Assembly: GCA_014379455.1 (NCBI GenBank)
Contig: JACMLT010000252.1
Location: 1-34,589 of the forward strand
Reading direction: 5' to 3'
Length of the DNA: 34,589 nt
Source of the DNA: Nitrospiraceae bacterium
Lineage (GTDB): Bacteria > Nitrospirota > Nitrospiria > Nitrospirales > Nitrospiraceae
Under the pieces are notes generated by a model. That model was not told the DNA's origin, did not search any database, and was given only the letters and a program-made list of their open reading frames with translations. A program made the translations under genes and the position numbers. Of the stretch, positions 9,442 to 17,765 are shown piece by piece. Within the stretch, counting starts at the first letter, position 1. Each line of letters opens with the position of its first letter.

Positions 9442-10536
9442 TTAGGCGCCGACTTTGTGCGGTCGCCGTTCCTCGCGCTTCTCCTCGGTCTTTTTTTCGT
9501 CTTTCACCGGCGCCACAACGGGCTTCTCAGCCACACGCCCAGGCAGACCCGCCAAATCGCGCAGCTTCCCTTCAATCTCACACGCCAACGTGTGATTACT
9601 CAAAAGAACGTCTCGCACCGCGTCACGTCCCTGCCCGAGCCGCTCGCCCTGATAAGAATACCAGGCCCCGGACTTCTCCACCACTTTCTTATCGACCCCG
9701 AGATCGACCAACTCGCCGGTTTTCGAGATCCCTTGCGCAAACATGATGTCGAACTCCGCCTGCTTAAACGGAGGCGCCATCTTGTTCTTCACCACCTTCA
9801 CACGCACACGGCTGCCGGTCACTTCCTGCCCTTCCTTGATCGACTCGATGCGACGGATATCCAGCCGCACCGACGAATAGAACTTGAGTGCATTGCCGCC
9901 GGTCGTCGTCTCCGGGTTGCCGAACATCACGCCGATCTTCATCCTGATCTGATTAATGAAAATCAGGGTCGTCTGCGACTTAGAAATGGCCGCCGTCAAT
10001 TTACGAAGGGCCTGCGACATGAGCCTCGCTTGCAGCCCCATGTGCGCATCCCCCATTTCGCCTTCGATTTCGGCTCTCGGCACCAGTGCTGCCACAGAGT
10101 CCACCACGATGACATCGATCGCCCCACTCCGGACGAGCGTCTCGGCAATTTCCAGTGCCTGCTCGCCGGTATCGGGTTGCGACACCAATAGATCGTCCAC
10201 CTGCACACCCAGCTTCTTGGCATAGCTCAAATCCAACGCATGCTCCGCATCGATAAAGGCAGCAGTGCCACCGGCCTTCTGTGCTTCCGCAATCACATGA
10301 AGGGTCAACGTCGTCTTGCCCGAGGACTCGGGACCAAAGATCTCGGCCACCCGACCGCGGGGAAGCCCGCCGACGCCCAAAGCGATATCGAGTCCGAGGG
10401 ATCCAGTCGAAATCGCTGGAATATCCACCGGGGTATCAGCCCCCCCCAGTTTCATGATCGCCCCCTTCCCATATTGTTTCTCAATTTGGGATAGGGCCAG
10501 ATCTAGTGCGCGCTTCTTGTCGTCTTTTTCAGCCAT
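9442..10536 (-). CDS. recA: Recombinase RecA
   Basis: 364 aa; [111 protein letters not shown]. Confidence 0.99.
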   Translation of the reverse strand: MAEKDDKKRALDLALSQIEKQYGKGAIMKLGGADTPVDIPAISTGSLGLDIALGVGGLPRGRVAEIFGPESSGKTTLTLHVIAEAQKAGGTAAFIDAEHALDLSYAKKLGVQVDDLLVSQPDTGEQALEIAETLVRSGAIDVIVVDSVAALVPRAEIEGEMGDAHMGLQARLMSQALRKLTAAISKSQTTLIFINQIRMKIGVMFGNPETTTGGNALKFYSSVRLDIRRIESIKEGQEVTGSRVRVKVVKNKMAPPFKQAEFDIMFAQGISKTGELVDLGVDKKVVEKSGAWYSYQGERLGQGRDAVRDVLLSNHTLACEIEGKLRDLAGLPGRVAEKPVVAPVKDEKKTEEKREERRPHKVGA

Positions 10537-10656
10537 GGGTGCTCCTCGGGTGATAGAAAGAACGGTGGATTATACCCAGTCAAGTAGAAGAAACCTAGCG
10601 GGATATTGTCAGACAGATCGTCTCAACACCAGAGGTCAGGGGAGGTCACACGCGTA

Positions 10657-11022
10657 CTACAGGATGTCGACGGAATGAGAGGGGTCCTGATTTTGAGCGG
10701 ACGTTGGCAGGGAGAAGCGGAAATAGAAATCTTGTTGGCTTGAATAAGGAGCTTGGTCGATCCACCCTTCAGCCGTCATGGATTCGTTGGATTTTGATTT
10801 GCCTTCAGGGTAGCAACGAAACTTGAGGTATTGCTGTCGATCACCTTGTTTTTGATCTGGATTCAACGACCCTACTATTTCCAGGTGATCGTCCAATACA
10901 TCCAACGCTTGATTGAGGAACGACCGCAATAGATTCTTGGTGATGGCCTGTTTGAAGGGTTCCTCGGAGTCGAACGGTTCGGATGCGCGACTCTCAATAG
11001 GAATCAGCGCCAGGGCAACCAA
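10657..11022 (-). CDS. Hypothetical protein, possible short exported protein
   Basis: 121 aa ORF with a TTG start in a long intergenic gap upstream of recA: MVALALIPIESRASEPFDSEEPFKQAITKNLLRSFLNQALDVLDDHLEIVG... No domain recognised. Confidence 0.5.
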   Translation of the reverse strand: MVALALIPIESRASEPFDSEEPFKQAITKNLLRSFLNQALDVLDDHLEIVGSLNPDQKQGDRQQYLKFRCYPEGKSKSNESMTAEGWIDQAPYSSQQDFYFRFSLPTSAQNQDPSHSVDIL

Positions 11023-11449
11023 AGAACTGCGGCTGATACGCCGTATTTCATGCCATCACTGTATAAAATGAATTCCCTGTCGTCAAGAGGGGCGAGGCAG
11101 AATATTCCTCCATCTACCCCCCTCTTACCGGACTCACACAACCCGGCACCTTACTCACTCGCCAAGGCCTGCGTGATTGTACGAATAATAGCCATAAGAC
11201 GAAGACCACCGCTGTCTCTGGCACTCATGCATGGAGGTCATCATAAGAATACTGCGATCAGTAGGCCCGACCTCTGCCTCGACCGTTTCAGCCCAGACTT
11301 TATTCTCGCCTGCCTACGCGAAACATGACATTTCACCTGCTGGGTCACGGGGCATACGCGACATCTACCAGGCAAGCCCCAGACGCCGAACCCTGCACAC
11401 ATTTCCGATTTCCTTGACGATTCAACGATCACGGACTACAACTTGACGA

Positions 11450-12538
11450 ATGCTCTCCCCCTTAGTGCTGGCTCCTGCCACTCATAAACCAACTGTCCTC
11501 ATCGTCGACGATGAGGCTGCCCCTCGCGCAGCCCTCACACAGATCCTCAAGCAGGACTTCCACATTCTCACTGCGGAAAATGCAGGCACCGCCCTGGCTA
11601 TCCTCGACACCCACGGCGTCGATCTCGTGACGCTAGACTTGAAATTGCCGGATCGTTCCGGATCGGACCTCTTAAAAGACATTAAGTGCGCACATACCGA
11701 GACTGAAGTCATTATGGTCACGGCCTATGGGAGTCTTCAATCGGCAATGGATTGCATCCGCCACGGCGCGGCAGGCTTCCTCTTGAAACCGTTCAACGCC
11801 TCAGAATTGCTGGCTATTTCCCTGCAGACCGCTCAGAAGAAACTGCGGCTCGATCAACTACGCCCGCTGCTCGCCACCTCGACAATGCTCTGGGACCCGG
11901 AGCCGGCTTGTTCCAACGCTTGGAAAACGCTTATCAACGACTACACCGCCATGAATGGCACAGGATCGCTTTCCGCGTCGAATAGCGATCAGATATCTCC
12001 CTTGGTTCCTCTGATCTCCGACCTCTTAGAAACGAAAGATCGCCACCTGCTCAATCACGGAAGCCGCGTGAGCTTTTATGCGACGCTGACCGCCCATCGA
12101 CTCAGCCTGTCCATCGCCGATCAGCAGTCGCTTGCACTCGGCGCACTCGTGCATGACCTCGATCTCATCAGCGCCTCGGCCAGTCACGTGCTCAACATGG
12201 ATTCCAACCCGCAGACCCATTCTCCCGACTTGGGAGCGAGGATGGGCCGGGCGATGGGTCTATCAGCCGATATCGTGCAAATTATCGCTCTCCATCATGA
12301 GCGATGGGACGGAACGGGCTACCCATTCGGCTTACGAGAAGACCGCACACCCCTGCTCGCCCGCATTGTCGCCATCGCCCAAGTGTTTGACGAACTGACT
12401 GCCGACAAACCAAAACGAATATCCCGCTCCTTCGATGAAGCCATACAACAGATCGAGCAACAAGCCGGTACCGTTTTCGATCCCTCATTGACCAAAGTCT
12501 TCTGCCTGACCATGCGCGAACAACCCCCGCAGCACTGA
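11450..12538 (+). CDS. Response regulator with C-terminal HD-GYP-like domain
   Basis: Receiver domain TVLIVDDEAAPRAALTQIL...LVTLDLKLPDRSGSDLL...VIMVTAYGS...GFLLKPFNASELL, followed by LGALVHDLDLIS...IIALHHERWDGTGYPFGLREDRTPLLARIVAIAQVFDELTADKP (HD-GYP). Confidence 0.88.
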   Translation: MLSPLVLAPATHKPTVLIVDDEAAPRAALTQILKQDFHILTAENAGTALAILDTHGVDLVTLDLKLPDRSGSDLLKDIKCAHTETEVIMVTAYGSLQSAMDCIRHGAAGFLLKPFNASELLAISLQTAQKKLRLDQLRPLLATSTMLWDPEPACSNAWKTLINDYTAMNGTGSLSASNSDQISPLVPLISDLLETKDRHLLNHGSRVSFYATLTAHRLSLSIADQQSLALGALVHDLDLISASASHVLNMDSNPQTHSPDLGARMGRAMGLSADIVQIIALHHERWDGTGYPFGLREDRTPLLARIVAIAQVFDELTADKPKRISRSFDEAIQQIEQQAGTVFDPSLTKVFCLTMREQPPQH

Positions 12539-12720
12539 GAGAGCGCCCACCAACTAGGTTTTCGCCTCGCGCTCTACCCCGCGACGCATCAAGCGGATCT
12601 CGTCAATCGTGAAACATGATACGTATCTGTGCGTGAACAGCACCGACGTACCCTCCTAGCCCCCTCCGTCTGTCGCCCCCGGCATGAAGTCCCCCTGGAC
12701 ATCGAATGCAACCTGTGTGA

Positions 12721-13520
12721 TTGTGCCTGAAACTTCAGCATCCACACAGCCGTCGTCTCGCACGAAGTTTGGCAATCCCGTTTGGCCATCAATTTATTGG
12801 CCCTCCGGTTACCCTAACTATTCAAATTGTTGCCGATAACGAGAGACCAGTGCCCTGGTCATCCCGTCGGATCAATCCGGAGAAGACAACCGAGCTCACA
12901 TCAGCAAAACAGCACGATGAAAACGACTCGACGATCGTGGACGTGGTCCAACGCCTCCTTTTTTACGAGGCCGTTACACGAGCATCCAATATTTACATCG
13001 GGCCATTCGAACTTGAAACCCTCGTCCGTTATCGCGTAGACGGTGTGATGCGCGAAGTCTTCAGCCTCACACCGTCGCTTCAGATCCCACTGATCTCACG
13101 GAGCAAAATTCTATCGGGTATGCGCATCGACGAACGGCGCACGTCAAACTGTCCGAAAGCGTGACACCCAACACCAGAATTCTCGAATCCATCCAATCTC
13201 GGCCGGACTTCTCTGAAACGAGTGGTGTGCTGCAGCGGCAAGGCGTCTTGCGCAAAACGCACGGTGGACTGGCAGGAGTCAGGCTCTACAATGGAAAAGG
13301 TGTGCGTAATGCCAGGGAAGCGGTTTTATCGCCCGGGTGCTTGTTGGAGATTTTCGAAGTCGATGAAGATATTCGAGATTTGATCATGCAGCGGAAGCCG
13401 GCGTCGTTTATCCGCTCGACCGCGATCATGAAAGGGATGAAGACGATGTTTCAGGATGGGCTGGCAAAAGCGTACATGGGTGAAACGACCATTGAGGAAG
13501 TCTTCCGCGTAGCCCTTTGA
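12721..13520 (+). pseudogene. Degenerate GspE/PilB-type secretion/pilus assembly ATPase
   Basis: ORF 12721..13164 carries STIVDVVQRLLFYEAVTRASNIYIGPFELETLVRYRVDGVMREVFSLTPSLQIPLISRSKILSGMRIDERRT (GspE N2 region). ORF 13161..13520 carries the C-terminal FEVDEDIRDLIMQRKPASFIRSTAIMKGMKTMFQDGLAKAYMGETTIEEVFRVAL. The intervening Walker A, Asp-box, Walker B and zinc-binding Cys regions are missing or scrambled. Confidence 0.8.
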
Positions 13521-13582
13521 GTTACTCAATAGTACAGAATTCGATTTATTGACCCCTTGCCACCCTCATTTGCCCCTTGTTA

Positions 13583-14191
13583 TCAGGCCCTCAACCGTGT
13601 TTCCCAAAGTCTTGTGTAGACCGAACCGGTCGGGTTTAATTCACTCTTTATCAGCACGACCGACTCCACCGCTAATGAGCCCAACGAAAGCGGCGGATCC
13701 AACACCCCGCTCTTTGCCAATGCGGCTCCCACATGCCGCTCTCCCGTCTTCATCCTCGCCAAGGTCAGATGTGGACTGAACGGTTTTGTCTCATGAAGAA
13801 AGCCCAAGTCTTCACAAGCCTGTTCGATCGCGCGATGGATCTCAGTAACGCGCTTCCCTTCCCCTCCTTGCTCCCAATTCTCCGACGGCCCAACCCACAG
13901 CACGCGTGGACTCTGCGGACGGGGGAAGGCGCCAAGTCGTTCAAGCGGCACATACACCGATGGCTGACTGTCGATCGCCTGTTCAACCTCACCCCGCAAA
14001 GGATCGATGACCTGCTCATCCATGTCGCCGAGGAACTTGATCGTGAGATGCATCTTGGCCGGCTGCACCCAGGAGATGCGCATGTCTCGCTTCATCTCCG
14101 GCTCAATGCTCTGCTTCAACCCCTGTTGGAGAGCCGCAAGCTCGGCTCGCAGCTCCGGCGACAGTTCGACGGCAAGAAATGCTCGGATCAC
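13583..14191 (-). CDS. thpR: RNA 2',3'-cyclic phosphodiesterase (2H phosphoesterase, LigT-like)
   Basis: IRAFLAVELSPELRAELAAL...KMHLTIKFLGDMDE...PFSPHLTLARMK: paired HxT(I/L) motifs; TGSVYTRLWETRL C-terminus. Confidence 0.92.
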   Translation of the reverse strand: MIRAFLAVELSPELRAELAALQQGLKQSIEPEMKRDMRISWVQPAKMHLTIKFLGDMDEQVIDPLRGEVEQAIDSQPSVYVPLERLGAFPRPQSPRVLWVGPSENWEQGGEGKRVTEIHRAIEQACEDLGFLHETKPFSPHLTLARMKTGERHVGAALAKSGVLDPPLSLGSLAVESVVLIKSELNPTGSVYTRLWETRLRA

Positions 14192-15489
14192 GTTGGCGCC
14201 GAATCGAGCAACCAGCGGCGGAGGAGATCTAATGCGGCTTGTGACGACCGCTGTTTGATGACGTTCCGGTCGCCGTGAAACCGGAATTCCCGCGCAATTG
14301 GGTGGCCGGTCCCATCATCCAACCCGATATAGACCAGCCCCACCGGCTTGGGCTCGGTCCCGCCGCCTGGCCCAGCAATGCCGGTGACGCTGAGCCCCAC
14401 CGAGACGTTGGCATGCTCTCGAATGCCGCGAGCCATCGATGCGGCGACCTCTTTGCTCACTGCACCATATCGGGCGATCAGTTCCGCCGGTACACCCAAC
14501 ATCTCCGTCTTCGCTCGATTGCTATAGCACACAGCGCCACGATCCAAATAAGCAGATGACCCAGCCACCTGTGTCAGCCGATGGCCGATCAAACCGCCGG
14601 TACAGGATTCTGCGACCGCAAGCATGAGTCCTCGTTTGGTGAGTTCCTGCCCGACGACGTCCTCCATCGTGTCTCGCCCTTCGGCAAAGAGCCAATCGCT
14701 GAGTCGTGATCTGACATCGTGTACGAGCTTCTGCAGCAGGTCACGATTCTTCTCCGAGACAGATTGGTTTCCTTTCGTCGTCAGTGAAACCAGCACACCC
14801 ATGGGCGATGCGAGCAGTCCCAGGTCGACCGGCGCTCCTCTCGGAATGAGCCCTTTGAGTTTGGCATCGATGTCCGCCTCCGCCAGGCCGAACGTATGAA
14901 ACACCTGACGAACGATCGGCGATCGAGGAAACCGGCCCGATGATTCCGTTGCTGCTCGCAGCAACGGCACGACTTCCTGCCGCATCATCTCTTCCATTTC
15001 CCTCGGCACTCCGGGCAACGAGACAATCACCGCCTTCTTCCATGTCAGGCAAAACCCCGGCGCAGAACCGATCGGATTCTTCAGGACGGTGGCGCCGGAT
15101 GGAATCATGGCCTGGCGCAACTGCGCGCGGTTTGGTATGCGGCCCCATTGCGAGAGTCGGGCCGTCATACCTTCCAATGCTTCCTTGCGACGACCAAGCC
15201 GATGTCCAGTCGCATAGGCCACCGCCTCTCTCGTGCAATCGTCCACGGTGGGGCCGAGTCCGCCGGTCATGACAATCACTTGAGCTCGCTTTACGGCTGT
15301 GTGGATCGCCGTGACGATATCCTGCCGTCCATCGCCGACGACCGATTTGAATCGAACGGCAACCCCGATCTTGCCGAGTTCGTCGGCGAGGAAAAGAGAA
15401 TTGAAATCCGATCGGCCACCGATCAACAGTTCCGTGCCGATCGCAATGATTTCCGCATCAAGTGGCGAAGTTGCGCGCGTCTTAGCCAT
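14188..15489 (-). CDS. cinA: CinA family protein (competence/damage-inducible; NMN amidohydrolase domain)
   Basis: AEIIAIGTELLIGGRSDFNSLFLADELGKIGVAVRFKSVVGD, VIVMTGGLGPTVDDCTREAVA, LMLAVAESCTGGLIGHRLTQVAGSSAYLDRGAVCYSNRAKTEMLGV, SVTGIAGPGGGTEPKPVGLVYIGL. Confidence 0.95.
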   Translation of the reverse strand: MAKTRATSPLDAEIIAIGTELLIGGRSDFNSLFLADELGKIGVAVRFKSVVGDGRQDIVTAIHTAVKRAQVIVMTGGLGPTVDDCTREAVAYATGHRLGRRKEALEGMTARLSQWGRIPNRAQLRQAMIPSGATVLKNPIGSAPGFCLTWKKAVIVSLPGVPREMEEMMRQEVVPLLRAATESSGRFPRSPIVRQVFHTFGLAEADIDAKLKGLIPRGAPVDLGLLASPMGVLVSLTTKGNQSVSEKNRDLLQKLVHDVRSRLSDWLFAEGRDTMEDVVGQELTKRGLMLAVAESCTGGLIGHRLTQVAGSSAYLDRGAVCYSNRAKTEMLGVPAELIARYGAVSKEVAASMARGIREHANVSVGLSVTGIAGPGGGTEPKPVGLVYIGLDDGTGHPIAREFRFHGDRNVIKQRSSQAALDLLRRWLLDSAPT

Positions 15490-15525
15490 AGTAATGGAAG
15501 ATGAGAACCTGCTCCGTGAGTTGAG

Positions 15526-16248
15526 TTAATGGATTTGAGAAAAGTCTACGCTAAAGCTCGACTCTCCCCCGTTCGCCGGAAAAACTGTAATGGTCGTTTT
15601 GGCATTCGGATCGAAGTCAGCGTAGTTGAACGACGCAACGACCTTCGCTTTATATCGCGGGTGCTCTGGCCAGACAGCACTGCGATTGGCGGCCCCGTCG
15701 AAACGGACGGTCACAGGCTTGACAGTTTTTCCTCCCTGATCAAACACCATATAACTGTCCAACGCAAAGTTGGGAACATTTCCAAAGATAACCGTGCTGA
15801 CCATCATGCTCTGGCCTTCCAGGATTTGCGCCACATCGATCTTACCTGGCAGGATTCCCCGCAGGGCCATATGCGTCGCCATGACCGAGAGTCCACCGAG
15901 CTTCGTGATCATAAACCCGCTGGAATGGAGCTCGTCGATTGCGCCGAATCGAACATAAAACGTATCCGGAGAGCTCTGCCTCCGTGCCGCTTCTTTCCCC
16001 CGATCGAGTGCAGCCTGAATCTGCTCTGCGGTCGGATGCACTTCGATGGCATGCACCGACACAGGAGGAAAACCGCTCGACACCAGAACGCCCACACAGA
16101 GCACGATGCTCCTCAACCGACCCGTCGACCGGAGCCCCTGGGCGGCGTGCCGATAAACCTCTGTGCCCCGCATAGACATGCCAGTAGCAGAACATTTTTC
16201 TCCTGTCAACGAACAGACTGACCTTCTTCTTCCGGTTGACAAGAGCAA
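15526..16248 (-). CDS. Hypothetical exported protein (true start probably downstream, near MSMRGTEVYRH)
   Basis: Hydrophobic signal-like segment LRSIVLCVGVLVSSGFPPVSVHA, then IEVHPTAEQIQAALDRGKEAARRQSSPDTFYVRFGAIDELHSSGFM... Long open frame with good codon character; no domain recognised. Confidence 0.65.
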   Translation of the reverse strand: MLLSTGRRRSVCSLTGEKCSATGMSMRGTEVYRHAAQGLRSTGRLRSIVLCVGVLVSSGFPPVSVHAIEVHPTAEQIQAALDRGKEAARRQSSPDTFYVRFGAIDELHSSGFMITKLGGLSVMATHMALRGILPGKIDVAQILEGQSMMVSTVIFGNVPNFALDSYMVFDQGGKTVKPVTVRFDGAANRSAVWPEHPRYKAKVVASFNYADFDPNAKTTITVFPANGGESSFSVDFSQIH

Positions 16249-16422
16249 AGGTGAAGTGATAAAAAATCGACCACTGCTGAGTTAAATAATTCACGAACAC
16301 CGTCGTGAATATGCATAACAGCCCGTGGCCCTCTGACTCTCGTCTGAACATCGGCGATTGCAGTAGGCCTATTCGTCAATAGCCAGGTTCACCTTCTTTT
16401 CAGGAAGTTATACGGAGGAGTT

Positions 16423-17148
16423 TTGATGTCCACCCCTGAACAAGCCCCCGCACCGCAAGCACCTAGACGCCAATATGTAAACTTTGCCTTCTATAAAATC
16501 GATCCGGCCTGGCGGCGTCTGCCTGAGAGTGAGCGCACCAAAGGGAAACAGGAATTCTTGCGAGCGGTCGAGGACTATACCGGCAAGGTCCTCGTGGTGG
16601 CGTACTCCGCGGTTGGAATCAGAGGCGATTGCGATATCATGCTCTGGCGGATCAGCTACGAGATGGAACTATTCCAAGACATGACCACGAAGATCCTGGC
16701 TTCGGGCTTGGGGCAATATCTGACCACGCCGTACTCTTATCTCGCGATTACCAAACGCTCGGTCTATGTGGATCATCACACCCACGAAAATCAAGAGAGC
16801 AAGCGCCTGACCGTCGTTCCAGGAAAAGGCAAGTATATTTTTGTCTACCCGTTCCTGAAGACGCGCGAATGGTTCCTCCTCACAAAGGCAGCGCGGCAAG
16901 GTATGATGGATGAACACATTGAAGTCGGCCATCGCTTCCCCTCTGTGAAGTTGAATACGACGTATTCATTCGGGTTGGATGACCAGGAATGGGTCGTGGC
17001 ATTTGAAAGCGATAAACCGGAAGACTTTCTGGATCTCGTGATGGCCTTGCGCGAAACCGAGGGCTCCCGATACACGTTACGCGATACCCCGATTTTCACC
17101 TGCATTCGCAAAAGCCTCAAGGAAACGCTCGACACCCTCGGCGGCTGA
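16423..17148 (+). CDS. Chlorite dismutase family protein, HemQ/ChdC (coproheme decarboxylase)-like
   Basis: Cld-fold signatures: GRIRGD-like GIRGDCDIMLWR, KGKYIFVYPFLKTREWFLLTKAARQGMMDEHIEVGHRFPSVKLNTTYSFGLDDQEWVVAFESDKPEDFLDLVMALRETEGSRYT. Strong SD (GGAGGAG) upstream of the ATG. Sub-type judged from motifs; see findings. Confidence 0.85.
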   Translation: MMSTPEQAPAPQAPRRQYVNFAFYKIDPAWRRLPESERTKGKQEFLRAVEDYTGKVLVVAYSAVGIRGDCDIMLWRISYEMELFQDMTTKILASGLGQYLTTPYSYLAITKRSVYVDHHTHENQESKRLTVVPGKGKYIFVYPFLKTREWFLLTKAARQGMMDEHIEVGHRFPSVKLNTTYSFGLDDQEWVVAFESDKPEDFLDLVMALRETEGSRYTLRDTPIFTCIRKSLKETLDTLGG

Positions 17149-17170
17149 CGCGACGCGGAAGAGAAGGATT

Positions 17171-17212
17171 GAACACGGCCTTCGATCGTGAGATCGAAGG
17201 CCGTGTTCTTTT
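17171..17212 (+). terminator. Rho-independent terminator of the Cld-family gene
   Basis: Perfect 17-bp stem GAACACGGCCTTCGATC (17171-17187) / GATCGAAGGCCGTGTTC (17192-17208), GTGA loop, then TTTT. Confidence 0.95.
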
Positions 17213-17418
17213 CCGAGGACTCCCCCCGCAGACTGTGCTGCCGACATCTTGTGACTGCCACGCTGTTTCCGTGTAAACACTCACCCAACGCGGGCTCCCC
17301 ACTTTGACAGCGAAATCGCCTGTATGGTACCTGTAAACCATAAACCGTGTGCGACTTCAGGTTTAACAGGCAAGACATTACATAGTCCGTATTTGAGCCA
17401 ACCAGAAGCAAACCCAAC

Positions 17419-17515
17419 AGGATGCTAAAAAACCAGACTTCATACCCACCCAAGCCAGGCGCACCAAGACGCGCCTGGGCTTGGAGGGTGAGAAGAGTGG
17501 GTTTTTCAGCATCCT
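17419..17515. mobile_element. MITE-like hairpin element, copy A
   Basis: Terminal inverted repeats AGGATGCTAAAAAACC (17419-17434) and GGTTTTTCAGCATCCT (17500-17515), 15/16 matching, plus an internal palindrome CACCCAAGCCAGGCGC...GCGCCTGGGCTTGGAGGGTG. Its terminus matches copy B at 25707. Confidence 0.8.
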
Positions 17516-17538
17516 ACTAGAAGCGCCTCGGCGGGCCA

Positions 17539-17751
17539 ATGTCTGACAATAACGCTCTCTACGCGGTTCGCTTTTCGGACGGATCGGTCAGCCTGTACAT
17601 CGACGAAGACTATGCGACAGAACGCGGAGTCGATCCAGCCACTCTTACTCGCGTGGAGATCCCGCGTGACATGTTTGTCAGTGGGACCATTCAAGAGATT
17701 CGTGAATATGTCGCCCTCTATCTGGAATCGCGTCACTCCGGCAACCCATAG
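17539..17751 (+). CDS. Small hypothetical protein (70 aa)
   Basis: MSDNNALYAVRFSDGSVSLYIDEDYATERGVDPATLTRVEIPRDMFVSGTIQEIREYVALYLESRHSGNP; ends 14 nt before the next co-directional gene. Confidence 0.65.
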   Translation: MSDNNALYAVRFSDGSVSLYIDEDYATERGVDPATLTRVEIPRDMFVSGTIQEIREYVALYLESRHSGNP

Positions 17752-17765
17752 AAGCTCATAGCCCA

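Noticed and set aside
9319-10191. 290-aa plus-strand ORF
   Set aside because: Antisense to recA.
11050-11446. Short plus-strand ORFs (92 and 71 aa) upstream of the response regulator
   Set aside because: Overlapping in different frames, no motif or SD support; probably noncoding intergenic sequence.
13733-14278. 181-aa plus-strand ORF
   Set aside because: Antisense to thpR/cinA; shadow frame.
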